From contig NZ_CP022985.1 of assembly GCF_003425985.1 (NCBI RefSeq), positions 37,501 to 101,500 of the forward strand: a stretch of 64,000 nt of DNA. Reading direction: 5' to 3'. The notes under the pieces are model-generated. The model saw only the letters and a list, made by a program, of their open reading frames with translations. It was not told the DNA's origin and ran no database searches. Positions 1 through 8,751 of the stretch are shown here, in pieces. A program made the translations under genes and the position numbers. The stretch is from Mariniflexile sp. TRM1-10. GTDB taxonomy: Bacteria; Bacteroidota; Bacteroidia; Flavobacteriales; Flavobacteriaceae. How positions within the stretch are numbered: position 1 is the stretch's first letter; each line of letters opens with the position of its first letter.

Positions 1-154
1 TCGTTTAAACTTTTTACAATTGGTTAAAAAATTGTCCTTTTACACTCACTTTTTGCCTTTTCTTCGTTCCATAGCCCTGCTATGCAACTCTAAAATGTCT
101 TCAATCGAGCGCAAAATGACTAATTTTCGCTTCAATTAAAAAAGTTTAAACGAG
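1..154. repeat. Non-coding repeat element with terminal inverted repeats (copy A)
   Basis: The segment starts with TCGTTTAAACTTTTT and ends with AAAAAGTTTAAACGA, so its ends are inverted repeats; the outermost base of the left arm is just outside the window. After the left end comes an ATTGGTTAAAAAAT tract, and before the right end GCTTCAAT. Both blocks also occur, inverted, in the element at 7468-7739, so the two are members of one family with divergent interiors. There is no coding capacity. It sits directly upstream of the thrS promoter. It could be a MITE-like or REP-like element; no transposase is seen. Confidence 0.7.
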
Positions 155-158
155 TTCA

Positions 159-189
159 TTGTATGTATTTGTTTATACTCCTATCTTTG
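159..189 (+). promoter_or_regulatory. Predicted thrS promoter, Bacteroidota type
   Basis: TTG at 159-161 and TATCTTTG at 182-189 are 20 bp apart. This fits the Bacteroidota sigma consensus (TTG/TTTG near -33 and TAnnTTTG near -7). The -7 box ends 23 bp before the thrS start. It lies just outside the right end of the repeat element. Confidence 0.65.
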
Positions 190-212
190 CACACTGAATT
201 TAATTTATTTTA

Positions 213-2147
213 ATGATACATATTACATTACCCGATGGCAGTGTGAAAACGTTTGAAGCGAGCGTTACACCAATGGATGTTGCAAAAAGCATTAGTGAAG
301 GATTTGCTAGAAACGTGATTTCAGCAAATTTTAATGGTACAACCGTGGAAACCGTAACGCCTTTAACCACCGACGGCTCGTTGGTTTTATATACTTGGAA
401 CGACAGCGAAGGAAAAACGGCCTTTTGGCATTCATCTGCTCACGTGTTAGCGCAGGCTATTGAAGAACTATATAAAGGTGCTAAACTTACTATTGGTCCT
501 GCGATTGAAAACGGGTTTTATTACGATGTTGATTTTGGTGAACATGTAGTATCTGAAAAAGATTTTAAAGCGATTGAAGACAAGATGTTGGAAATTGCTC
601 GTGGAAAGCATGATTTTAAAATGCGCTCTGCTACAAAAGCTGAAGCCTTAGATTTATATAAAGGTAATGAGTTTAAAACAGAGTTAATTACAAATCTTGA
701 AGATGGCACGATTACTTTTTGTGATCATTCTACGTTTACAGATTTGTGTCGTGGTGGCCATATACCAAATACTGGCATTATAAAAGCCGTTAAAATCTTA
801 AGTGTTGCTGGTGCTTATTGGAGAGGTAATGAAAACAATCCGCAATTGACACGTGTTTATGCTATTTCATTTCCAAAGCAAAAAGAGCTTACAGAATATT
901 TGGAATTACTTGAAGAAGCTAAAAAACGCGACCATAGAAAACTCGGCAAAGAATTGGAGTTGTTTACATTTTCCCAAAAAGTGGGGCAAGGACTTCCTTT
1001 GTGGTTGCCAAAAGGTGCTGCATTACGTGAACGTCTAGAGAATTTTTTGAAAGCAGCACAAAAAAAGGCTGGTTACGAAATGGTCATTACACCTCATATT
1101 GGACAAAAAGAACTTTATGTTACTTCCGGGCATTATGCTAAATATGGTGCCGATAGTTTTCAGCCAATACATACACCAAAAGAAGGTGAAGAATTTTTGT
1201 TAAAGCCCATGAACTGTCCGCATCACTGCGAAATTTACAACAACAGCCAATGGAGCTATAAAGATCTACCTAAGCGTTATGCTGAATTTGGCACTGTATA
1301 TAGATATGAACAAAGTGGTGAATTACATGGTTTAACACGTGTAAGGGGGTTTACTCAAGATGATGCGCATTTATTTTGTACACCAGACCAACTAGATACT
1401 GAGTTTAAAAATGTGATTGATTTGGTACTTTATGTATTTGGCTCGTTAGGATTTGAAAATTTTACCGCCCAAGTATCGTTAAGAGATCCTGAAAATCCTG
1501 ATAAATATATAGGTAGCTTAGAAAACTGGGAGAAAGCTGAAAATGCTATTATGAGTGCCACCATAGATAAAGGTTTGAATTATACCGTAAAAACTGGTGA
1601 AGCTGCTTTTTATGGACCTAAACTAGATTTTATGGTAAAAGATGCGCTTGGTCGTCAATGGCAATTAGGTACTATTCAAGTCGATTACAACTTACCTGAG
1701 CGTTTCAATTTAACGTATAAAGGCAGTGATAATGAATTACACAGACCTGTAATGATACATCGAGCTCCTTTTGGAAGTATGGAGCGTTTTATTGCTATTT
1801 TATTAGAACATACCGCTGGTAATTTCCCACTTTGGTTGATGCCAACACAGGCTATTATACTGTCAATTAGTGAGAAATATGAAAAATACGCTGAAAAAGT
1901 TTTAAATTTGCTAGAAAATGACGAAATTCGCGCCCTTGTAGACCATAGGAATGAAACAATTGGTAAGAAAATTAGGGAAGCTGAAATGCAAAAACACCCT
2001 TTTATGATTATCATTGGTGAGCAAGAAGAAAAAGAAAACAAAATAACTGTGCGCATGCACGGAGGAGAAGATTTAGGAATGATTTCTATTGAAGACTTCT
2101 CAAAAATTATCAAAACAGAAATAAGCAAAACGTTAAAACCGTTTTAA
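213..2147 (+). CDS. thrS: Threonine--tRNA ligase
   Basis: Charges tRNA-Thr with threonine in the cytoplasm. The 644-residue length is normal for a full bacterial ThrRS. An N-terminal TGS domain (about residues 1-60) is followed by the second additional (editing) domain (about 65-225), the class II catalytic core and a C-terminal anticodon-binding domain. Zinc and active-site signatures are visible: [10 protein letters not shown] (Cys ligand), [13 protein letters not shown] (motif 2 and His ligand) and [11 protein letters not shown] (His ligand and motif 3). The ATG at 213 gives the usual N-terminus [10 protein letters not shown]. The next gene is infC, the widespread thrS-infC-rpmI-rplT order. 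Confidence 0.98.
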   Translation: MIHITLPDGSVKTFEASVTPMDVAKSISEGFARNVISANFNGTTVETVTPLTTDGSLVLYTWNDSEGKTAFWHSSAHVLAQAIEELYKGAKLTIGPAIENGFYYDVDFGEHVVSEKDFKAIEDKMLEIARGKHDFKMRSATKAEALDLYKGNEFKTELITNLEDGTITFCDHSTFTDLCRGGHIPNTGIIKAVKILSVAGAYWRGNENNPQLTRVYAISFPKQKELTEYLELLEEAKKRDHRKLGKELELFTFSQKVGQGLPLWLPKGAALRERLENFLKAAQKKAGYEMVITPHIGQKELYVTSGHYAKYGADSFQPIHTPKEGEEFLLKPMNCPHHCEIYNNSQWSYKDLPKRYAEFGTVYRYEQSGELHGLTRVRGFTQDDAHLFCTPDQLDTEFKNVIDLVLYVFGSLGFENFTAQVSLRDPENPDKYIGSLENWEKAENAIMSATIDKGLNYTVKTGEAAFYGPKLDFMVKDALGRQWQLGTIQVDYNLPERFNLTYKGSDNELHRPVMIHRAPFGSMERFIAILLEHTAGNFPLWLMPTQAIILSISEKYEKYAEKVLNLLENDEIRALVDHRNETIGKKIREAEMQKHPFMIIIGEQEEKENKITVRMHGGEDLGMISIEDFSKIIKTEISKTLKPF

Positions 2148-2175
2148 ATAAGTTTAACTTAAAAAATATAAAGCC

Positions 2176-2724
2176 ATAGCAATTAGAAGAAAATCGCAAC
2201 CCGCAAAAAGGGTTTCACAAGAGGATAAACATAGAATTAACTCTAAGATTAGTGCACCCAACGTTCGTCTGGTAGGCGAAAACGTAGAAATAGGTGTGTA
2301 TTCTACCAGAGATGCTTTAAAAATAGCAGACGAGCAAGGATTTGATCTAGTAGAGATTTCTCCAAATGCAGATCCTCCTGTTTGTAAAGTTATGGATTAT
2401 AAAAAGTTTCTTTACGAACAAAAGAAGCGTGATAAAGTTATTAAAGCCAAAGCTACTAAAGTTGTAATTAAAGAAATTCGATTTGGACCTCAAACCGACG
2501 ATCATGATTACGAGTTTAAAAAGAAGCATGCCGAAAAGTTCTTAAAAGAAGGTGCTAAACTTAAAGCATTTGTTTTCTTTAAAGGACGTTCTATCGTGTT
2601 TAAAGAGCAAGGACAGATTTTATTATTAAGATTGGCCCAAGATCTTGAAGAATTTGGTAAAGTAGAACAAATGCCTCAATTGGAAGGCAAACGTATGACC
2701 ATGTTTATTGCTCCAAAAAAGTAA
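2176..2724 (+). CDS. infC: Translation initiation factor IF-3 (non-AUG start)
   Basis: Prevents premature 30S-50S joining and checks start-codon pairing. The protein contains [10 protein letters not shown] and later [18 protein letters not shown], the classic IF-3 N-domain/linker signature, then a full C-domain ending in [11 protein letters not shown]. No ATG or GTG lies upstream of the conserved N-terminus. The frame is open from an ATA at 2176 (followed by GCA ATT AGA AGA), which gives an N-terminus xAIRRK like that of Bacteroidota IF-3 and a total of 182 residues. The ATT at 2182 is the alternative. A start at GTG 2296 would delete a large part of the N-domain. Rare start codons in infC are known from E. 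coli (AUU), where they allow autoregulation. Confidence 0.93.
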   Translation: MAIRRKSQPAKRVSQEDKHRINSKISAPNVRLVGENVEIGVYSTRDALKIADEQGFDLVEISPNADPPVCKVMDYKKFLYEQKKRDKVIKAKATKVVIKEIRFGPQTDDHDYEFKKKHAEKFLKEGAKLKAFVFFKGRSIVFKEQGQILLLRLAQDLEEFGKVEQMPQLEGKRMTMFIAPKK

Positions 2725-2811
2725 AGAAAAGTATATCTTATATAAATAAGATGCTGAAATAAATTCAGCACAACGTAATTAAGCGAAATAATTAAAACCT
2801 AGGAAAAGAAA

Positions 2812-3009
2812 ATGCCTAAAATGAAAACAAAATCGAGTGCCAAAAAACGCTTTAAGCTAACTGGTACTGGTAAGATTAAAAGAAAGCACGCTTTTAAAAG
2901 TCATATCTTAACAAAGAAGTCTAAAAAACGTAAGCTCGCTTTGACGCATGATACATTAGTAGATAAGGCGGATGAGAATAATGTTAAATTGATGTTACGT
3001 TTAAAGTAA
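2812..3009 (+). CDS. rpmI: 50S ribosomal protein L35
   Basis: Small basic 65-residue protein beginning [20 protein letters not shown], with the conserved K-rich core [17 protein letters not shown]. Its length is normal for L35. It lies 87 bp after infC and 120 bp before rplT, in the usual infC-rpmI-rplT ribosomal operon. The leader before rplT (3060-3105) is a run of short GAATTCA-like repeats of unknown meaning. Confidence 0.97.
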   Translation: MPKMKTKSSAKKRFKLTGTGKIKRKHAFKSHILTKKSKKRKLALTHDTLVDKADENNVKLMLRLK

Positions 3010-3129
3010 CAACTTTTTAACCGGTTAAAATAAATTATAAACCCTGGAGTTAGGCCATAAAGAATTCAGAATTCAGAATTCAAAATTCAGAATTAAAGAA
3101 TCGCCTACTACAAAAAAACAATTAAAATT

Positions 3130-3474
3130 ATGCCAAGATCAGTAAATTCTGTAGCAAAAAGAGCCCGAAGAAAAAAGGTTCTAAAACAAGCAAAAGGTTA
3201 CTTTGGACGTCGTAAAAACGTTTGGACAGTAGCAAAAAATGCGGTTGAGAAAGCGATGCAATATTCGTATAGAGACCGTAGAAACAAAAAGAGAACATTC
3301 CGTGCATTATGGATTGCGCGTATAAACGCAGGCGCCAGAGAATATGGATTATCTTATTCTCAATTTATGGGGAAATTAAAAGCTAATGATATTGAATTAA
3401 ACCGTAAGGTTTTAGCAGATTTAGCCATGAATAACCCAGAGGCTTTTAAAGCCGTAATAGAGAAAGTAAAATAA
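3130..3474 (+). CDS. rplT: 50S ribosomal protein L20
   Basis: Basic 114-residue protein of normal length, beginning [19 protein letters not shown] and containing [11 protein letters not shown] and the C-terminal [11 protein letters not shown] block typical of L20. L20 binds 23S rRNA early in 50S assembly and in several bacteria represses its own operon. It is the last gene of the translation block and is followed within 50 bp by a strong terminator. Confidence 0.98.
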   Translation: MPRSVNSVAKRARRKKVLKQAKGYFGRRKNVWTVAKNAVEKAMQYSYRDRRNKKRTFRALWIARINAGAREYGLSYSQFMGKLKANDIELNRKVLADLAMNNPEAFKAVIEKVK

Positions 3475-3520
3475 GGCGTTTTCGCCATTGTTAAACATAT
3501 TATATTCGCTTAATATATAA

Positions 3521-3551
3521 AAATCCGATTCAAATGAATCGGATTTTTTTT
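3521..3551 (+). terminator. Rho-independent terminator after rplT
   Basis: Perfect 12-bp stem: AAATCCGATTCA, loop AA, TGAATCGGATTT, continuing into a run of T. It ends the thrS-rplT transcription unit. Confidence 0.93.
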
Positions 3552-3601
3552 GATTTAAATTTAAAATAAATGTAAATTTATAAACCTAATAACACAAGTA
3601 T

Positions 3602-4921
3602 ATGTATTTATCTAACCGTATAAGAAATATAAGTTTTTGGGCGTTAGATTTCATTAAAGGAAGCAAAATAAAAAACCATTTAACCGATATTTCTAAAATA
3701 TTAGAAAACCATAATGGTTCCAATCCAAAAAGGCAACAACACATAAATAACTTAATTAATCATGCGGTAAGCACAACATTGTTTTATAAACAATATGATA
3801 AATTAAAAAATATTGAAGAGTTTCCTGTTATAAATAAAAGTATTATTCAAAATAATTTTAATACTTTTCAATCAGATTTTTTTTTAAAAAAAACAAAACA
3901 CAAAGTCTCAACTAGTGGTTCAACAGGCATCCCTTTTTATTTATTTCAAGACAAAAATAAAAGGCACAGAAATACTGCCGATGTCATATATTTTTTCCAA
4001 AAAAGCGGATATATTATTGGAGAGAAACTTTATTTTTTAGAAGCTTGGAGGCACTTTAAAAATAATAATTTACTTAAATCTAGAATTAAAAACCTGGAAT
4101 ATATTGATATTTCAAGTTTTGAAAGTTTCCAAATTGAAGCTTTTTTAAATAAACTCAAAAACAGCTCAAAACCAAAAACCATTATAGGCTTACCATCTGC
4201 CTTTGAAAACATTTGTAAATACTTTGAAGCAAATGGTTCTTTCAACTCAAAACATTTCAATATTCATTCAATAATAACTGTCTCAGAATTTTTAAATAAT
4301 GACCTAAAGACAAGTTTAAAAAAGCATTTCAATACAAAAGTAGTTTCAAGATATTCGAATGAAGAAATGGGAATTTTGGCACAACAAGACCCAAATGATG
4401 ACAGCAACTGCTTTAATATTAATTGGGCTAGCTATCATGTAGAAATATTGAAAATGGATTCTAATGACAAAGCCGAATTGGGGGAATTAGGACGTATTGT
4501 GATAACCGATTTATTTAATTATTGTATACCTCTTATACGGTATGATACTGGAGACATAGGAGCTTTTGAAACCCCTCAAATAGGTAATGATCTTTATAAA
4601 TTTAAAACTATTGAAGGAAGAAAAATGGATATCTTATATGACACCAGTGGCAAAATAATATCTCCACATTTAATACATACCATATTTTACAAATACTTTC
4701 ATTGGTTAAAACAATATCAATTTATTCAAGAAAACGAAAAAGAATATACTGTTAAGTTAAATATACAAAGTTCATTTCCTAATGAAAAAGAATTGATAAA
4801 TGATATTAAAAATGACTTTGGAAATGATGCTAAAGTAAGTATCATTTATGTGGATGAAATCCCTCCTTTATCATCTGGAAAAAGAAAAAAAGTAGCAAGT
4901 AATTATACTAAACCCGATTAA
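3602..4921 (+). CDS. PaaK/CapK-family adenylate-forming enzyme
   Basis: 439-residue protein of the ANL superfamily, phenylacetate-CoA ligase-like (CapK/PaaK branch). Visible signatures are the phosphate-binding loop VSTSGSTGIPF (about residues 101-111), the RYDTGDIG block (about 317-324), GRKMDILY near the hinge, and the C-terminal lysine region SSGKRKKV. It has no signal peptide or membrane segment, so it is probably cytoplasmic. Members are often found in polysaccharide or cell-surface gene sets and activate an acid as acyl-AMP; the substrate here cannot be read from the sequence. Its end overlaps the convergent ATP-grasp gene by 14 bp. Confidence 0.8.
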   Translation: MYLSNRIRNISFWALDFIKGSKIKNHLTDISKILENHNGSNPKRQQHINNLINHAVSTTLFYKQYDKLKNIEEFPVINKSIIQNNFNTFQSDFFLKKTKHKVSTSGSTGIPFYLFQDKNKRHRNTADVIYFFQKSGYIIGEKLYFLEAWRHFKNNNLLKSRIKNLEYIDISSFESFQIEAFLNKLKNSSKPKTIIGLPSAFENICKYFEANGSFNSKHFNIHSIITVSEFLNNDLKTSLKKHFNTKVVSRYSNEEMGILAQQDPNDDSNCFNINWASYHVEILKMDSNDKAELGELGRIVITDLFNYCIPLIRYDTGDIGAFETPQIGNDLYKFKTIEGRKMDILYDTSGKIISPHLIHTIFYKYFHWLKQYQFIQENEKEYTVKLNIQSSFPNEKELINDIKNDFGNDAKVSIIYVDEIPPLSSGKRKKVASNYTKPD

Positions 4922-6047
4922 AATGATGCTTTATTTTTTCTAATATAATATTTTTAGTTCTCATAACAAATTTATAAACCATCGGAACTGGGTCATTTAA
5001 AGCATATTTAAAAGACGTATTATTCAATATAAATTTGAAATGAAATATGAAAAGAACATTATTTCTTATACTTTTAACTAATCCTTTTAAGTTTAAATAA
5101 TTTACCTTTTTATACTTTGGCAACTCAAACTGCTTATTTAAACCTGTTAAACAATATAAATAAGGGAAATTAACGCCAGCAATTAATGATGCATCTAAAG
5201 ATCCCCAGAACCGGGTATTAACTTCAATAATCTTAAATGTATTACTTTTTATGTCAAACCTACAATCTACATGGGCTACACCAGACCAATTAAGTGATTT
5301 GATTAACTTTACAATAATCTCATACAACTGCTCTTCATATACAAATTTAACTCCCAATAAAGGAGCGAACGGATTATCGGCATTCATGGTTGCTTTTTGA
5401 ATTGTAAATGCCAAAATAGAACCAGACTTACATAAAACACTGCAACCTATATCATAACCCTCTATATATTCTTGAATAATAAATTCGTGATCATTTAATT
5501 TGTTAATTGCAAAATATTCTTGTAAACCCGCTAAGTCCTTAAAAATATTCACATCCGTTCCGCCCCCTATCCCTTCTGTCGGTTTAACTATTATTGGAAA
5601 TTTTATGGTCTCATCTGTAGTTAAATTATTTGAATTATATAAATAACTTTTTGGAAACGGCAAGTTATTAGTCAATAAATGCTCTGCTAATTTCCATTTA
5701 TTCTTCGCTATTTTAAAATTATTATAGGCAGGTAGTAAACATAATTTATCTTTAAATAATATTTTATCTTTATATTTTATTAATGCTTCAATTCCCTTTT
5801 CATAAATTGCCATTATTACGTCAATCTTATGCTTTTTTGACTCTTCATTAATGTTTTTAATCCACTCTAGTTCTTCATTTGTTTTAGGATAGTAAGAAAA
5901 ATGAAATATATGTCTCGAATATCTCATTGGAATATGTCTTTGATTAGACATAATATAAATTTCAACATCCTTAACTTGAGACAAACTATTTACCACATAA
6001 ATTAATAAATGGCTATCGCCATCTGGAATTAAAACTGAAATAGCCAT
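4908..6047 (-). CDS. ATP-grasp ligase-like protein
   Basis: 379-residue protein of the ATP-grasp superfamily, which couples a carboxylate to an amine or thiol through an acyl-phosphate. Visible elements are FPIIVKPTEGIGGGTD (lysine and glycine-rich loop, about residues 150-166), IIQEYIEGYDIGC (hinge/ATP contact) and KIIEVNTRFWGS (Mg-binding Glu/Asn). The N-terminal 130 residues look like a pre-ATP-grasp Rossmann-type domain. It converges on the adenylate-forming enzyme at 3602-4921 with a 14-bp overlap. Both use carboxylate activation chemistry, but a shared pathway is only inference. Substrate unknown. Confidence 0.8.
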   Translation of the reverse strand: MAISVLIPDGDSHLLIYVVNSLSQVKDVEIYIMSNQRHIPMRYSRHIFHFSYYPKTNEELEWIKNINEESKKHKIDVIMAIYEKGIEALIKYKDKILFKDKLCLLPAYNNFKIAKNKWKLAEHLLTNNLPFPKSYLYNSNNLTTDETIKFPIIVKPTEGIGGGTDVNIFKDLAGLQEYFAINKLNDHEFIIQEYIEGYDIGCSVLCKSGSILAFTIQKATMNADNPFAPLLGVKFVYEEQLYEIIVKLIKSLNWSGVAHVDCRFDIKSNTFKIIEVNTRFWGSLDASLIAGVNFPYLYCLTGLNKQFELPKYKKVNYLNLKGLVKSIRNNVLFIFHFKFILNNTSFKYALNDPVPMVYKFVMRTKNIILEKIKHHFNRV

Positions 6048-6309
6048 TAATTTTTTTTTGCTTTTGCAGATAAATATAATATATTCTCAAACTTCATCTA
6101 TGAAAATTTAACATAATTCAACAAACCTTCTAAATAATGAGAATAAATCATACTGAATAATCCTTTAATCGAATTTAATTGCAGCTAAACAAATATTTTA
6201 ATCATGTTAAACGAATCTATATAATTTTGTATCAGATTTTAAACCTTCCTACTAGGGTGATTCGATTAATAGCAAAAAAATCAACACTTTAACTTAAAAT
6301 TACAACATT

Positions 6310-7407
6310 ATGAGAATTAAATTTTATGCAAGTTATGCCTTTCTTGTAGGCGTGTTAATGCTTTTTGGTATGTATAGCTGCCAAACCGAACCCTTAGATT
6401 CTGAACAGAGTTTAAGTGCTACAAGTAGTAGTGCTTCTAAAACAAGTTCAGTAATACTTGACTGGTCCTGCAGCACAACAGCAACTGAAGTTGACTTATT
6501 AGCAGGACAAACCATGTTAGTTGGAAAAGTGAAAGTAGAAGTTGTAGGTTCGGACTACAAAATAACCTACGATATTACTGCTGATGGTTATTGTTTAACA
6601 TCTACACATTTATCTGTTGTTGAATCGCCAGATTTATTCCCAAATAATAATGGTAACCCTACAAATGGTCAATTTGAGTATGGTGATGACGAGCTTGATT
6701 GTGTTACAAGTGCTACTTATTATGTTCCTACTTCAAAAGGAACCTATATTGCAGCCCATGCAGTTGTAAATTGTGTGTCTGATGTTACAAGTGAAGCATT
6801 TGAACAGTCTTTACCAGAACAAGTGGATGTTTGCGTGACAGCTAAAGGTGTACCTGAAAGCTATTTCGATATACAAATTGCTGATGGAAATTCTTTATCT
6901 GGTTTATTTGATGCTTGGTGTCTAGATCAAGACGCTACTTTAAACAATAATGAATGTTTTACTGCTGATGTTTATTCTTCTTATGAAACTCTTCCTGCTG
7001 GTAAATTTGAAAAACCTGAAAATTTCGGAGCCCTTAATTGGCTTATGAATCAAGGATTTATAGGAACTGAAGCAACTCCTGAATTAGGTAATTATACTTT
7101 TGGTGATATTCAAATAGCTGTTTGGAAGTTAGTTGATGATAGTGTATGTACGCTATGCCAATTCACTGGCCCTTACAACAATGACAGAATAAATATGCTT
7201 GTTGAAATGGCTCTAGCTCACAATGACTTTGTGCCTGGTTGTGGTGACGATATTGTAATTGTTCTTATACCTACTGACAATAAGCAATCTATTTTTATTA
7301 CCATCCCTGCACCATGTGGTGATTGTGAAGAAACAGCTTGGGGTGATGGTTGTCCATTCCCTGGAAAAAATTGGGCCACTTATTTTAAATATGACGCTGG
7401 TTTATAA
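6310..7407 (+). CDS. Lipoprotein with predicted Cys-Gln thioester domain
   Basis: 365 residues with a lipoprotein signal peptide (hydrophobic stretch, then GMYSC; modified Cys24) followed by a Ser/Thr-rich linker. Around residues 170-280 it shows WCLDQ (Cys204), LNWLMNQGF and DIQIAVWKL (Gln268). This matches the pattern of thioester (TED/TQXA-type) domains, in which Cys of [YFW]CxD and Gln of QxAxW form an internal thioester used for covalent adhesion. Those domains are best known from Gram-positive surface proteins. The remainder is Cys-rich (CVTAKG, CTLCQ, CGDCEE). No neighbour suggests a partner. The assignment rests on motif spacing and needs a profile search. Confidence 0.6.
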   Translation: MRIKFYASYAFLVGVLMLFGMYSCQTEPLDSEQSLSATSSSASKTSSVILDWSCSTTATEVDLLAGQTMLVGKVKVEVVGSDYKITYDITADGYCLTSTHLSVVESPDLFPNNNGNPTNGQFEYGDDELDCVTSATYYVPTSKGTYIAAHAVVNCVSDVTSEAFEQSLPEQVDVCVTAKGVPESYFDIQIADGNSLSGLFDAWCLDQDATLNNNECFTADVYSSYETLPAGKFEKPENFGALNWLMNQGFIGTEATPELGNYTFGDIQIAVWKLVDDSVCTLCQFTGPYNNDRINMLVEMALAHNDFVPGCGDDIVIVLIPTDNKQSIFITIPAPCGDCEETAWGDGCPFPGKNWATYFKYDAGL

Positions 7408-7430
7408 AATAAATATTCGGTATGTTAAAC

Positions 7431-7466
7431 AAAAAATCCGGTTCTTAATTGAATCGGATTTTTTTA
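7431..7466 (+). terminator. Rho-independent terminator after the thioester lipoprotein gene
   Basis: Stem AATCCGGTTC / GAATCGGATT (one G-T wobble), loop TTAATT, with a poly-A run before and a T7 run after. It directly precedes the repeat element at 7468. Confidence 0.88.
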
Positions 7467-7467
7467 T

Positions 7468-7739
7468 GAAGTGGTTTAAACTTTTTCGATTGAAGCAGGA
7501 GGGAGCGTGAAAAAATAACCCAGTGGGTTATTTTAGCGAACGGGCCAGCCAGCGCAATGGCAATTTTACTCAATCGAAGTCTTTTTCGAGTTAGGGCCGA
7601 GCGTAAAGAAAAGGTTTAGTAAACCTTTTTAGAGAAGGAGCCAGCTTGTCGCGTTGGAAAAGCTACGGAAAGAAAAAAAGATGTAGAGTGGGCAAAAAAG
7701 GGCGATTTTTTAACCAATGGAAAAAGTTTAAACCACTTC
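7468..7739. repeat. Non-coding repeat element with 20-bp perfect terminal inverted repeats (copy B)
   Basis: The left end 7468-7487 (GAAGTGGTTTAAACTTTTTC) is the exact reverse complement of the right end 7720-7739. Inside are two strong hairpins, AAAATAACCC/GGGTTATTTT near 7510-7535 and AAAAGGTTT/AAACCTTTT near 7609-7632. The right terminal block (ATTGGTTAAAAAAT plus the inverted repeat) matches the left end of the element at 1-154. It has no ORF. It fills the gap between a terminator and the YjbQ-family gene, and its last base is shared with that gene's stop codon. Confidence 0.8.
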
Positions 7740-8161
7740 TATATCCCAAAAGCGGTTATAATAATTGCTCTTGACCCACCATGATTTCTATGTTCACAAA
7801 GATAAATTCCTTGCCAAATTCCTAAGTTCAATTTTCCATTCGTTATTGGTATTTGTACCGAAGTTCCTAATAAAGAGGCCTTAATATGTGCAGGCATATC
7901 ATCAGAACCTTCATAAGTATGTTTATAATAAGGCGCATTTTCAGGAACCATTTTGTTAAAATGACTTTCAAAATCTGTTCTTACCGTAAAATCGGCATTT
8001 TCATTTATGGTCAAACTAGCCGATGTGTGTTTAATAAATACCTGTAATTGCCCTATATTAATTTGACTAATTTCTGGAAGTGCCTCCAAAACAGTATCGG
8101 TTATTAAGTGAAAACCTCTTGAGTATGACTTTAATTTTATTTGCTTTTGAAAGGACTTCAT
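7739..8161 (-). CDS. YjbQ family protein (UPF0047)
   Basis: 140-residue single-domain protein of the YjbQ/UPF0047 family. It shows FIKHTSASLTINENAD, HTYEGSDDMPAHIKASLLG and the C-terminal LGIWQGIYLCEHR block; the conserved His and acidic residues form a metal-binding site in solved family members. Some members show thiamine-phosphate synthase activity in vitro, but the physiological role is unsettled. Its stop codon (TAG, 7741-7739) overlaps the end of the repeat element, so the element inserted exactly at the gene end or supplied part of the stop. Confidence 0.9.
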   Translation of the reverse strand: MKSFQKQIKLKSYSRGFHLITDTVLEALPEISQINIGQLQVFIKHTSASLTINENADFTVRTDFESHFNKMVPENAPYYKHTYEGSDDMPAHIKASLLGTSVQIPITNGKLNLGIWQGIYLCEHRNHGGSRAIIITAFGI

Positions 8162-8301
8162 ATATCTTTATTATTAAATTAAAATGATGCCTAGATTTAA
8201 GTTTTAAAATATAATTGCACGCCGCATTTTTCGTTTTAATAACGCAACCTTTTAAATTTAATAGCATCTATACAAAAATAGAGAACCTAAATTTAAATAC
8301 G

Positions 8302-8745
8302 ATGAGACCTAATATTTTAATTGCATTTTTAAGCTTTATTACTTTAACAAACTGCTCTATTGGTAATAATGACGATATCCCAGAGCAAATAATAACTACG
8401 TATTGGCATTTAACGAATGTAAGTGGTGGGGTGGCAGGTGTTGATAATGATTTTGATCTCAATGATATTGTTTGGCATTTTAATAATACCACCAATAAAT
8501 TAACAATTAATAATACCAACACCGATGATACCATTGAAGATGGTTTTGATTCCGGAATTTATAACTTTTCGGTTACAACTGTTGGTAGTGACGAATTTCT
8601 TGTTATAGATTCCAATGAATTTGGCAAAGTGGTTGCTACCCAAACCCAATTAACAATAGACCAAAATATGACTACAAGTGGAACTGGTGCAGATGGTTTT
8701 ATATATACTTTTACCCGCGTAACTATTGTTGAAGATGCTGAATAA
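8302..8745 (+). CDS. Small lipoprotein of unknown function
   Basis: 147 residues from ATG 8302. This start is chosen because it gives a clean lipoprotein signal (MRPNILIAFLSFITLTNC, modified Cys18); the frame is open back to 8215, but the extra residues look like leader sequence. The mature part is acidic and beta-rich, with one segment reading YWHLTNVSGG and a later FTRVTI, resembling small lipocalin-like lipoproteins of Flavobacteriia. No catalytic motif is seen. It ends 7 bp before the convergent gene at 8752. Confidence 0.75.
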   Translation: MRPNILIAFLSFITLTNCSIGNNDDIPEQIITTYWHLTNVSGGVAGVDNDFDLNDIVWHFNNTTNKLTINNTNTDDTIEDGFDSGIYNFSVTTVGSDEFLVIDSNEFGKVVATQTQLTIDQNMTTSGTGADGFIYTFTRVTIVEDAE

Positions 8746-8751
8746 AAACGT

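Noticed and set aside
1685..2128. Long antisense ORFs inside thrS, capsid, tape measure and tail genes
   Set aside because: Codon pattern and amino-acid bias (Ser/Phe/Ile-rich) mark them as shadows of the opposite strand; no context.
3060..3105. GAATTCA-like tandem run as a CRISPR or regulatory array
   Set aside because: Units are 6-11 bp with no spacers; simple-sequence leader between rpmI and rplT. No CRISPR array is visible in the window.
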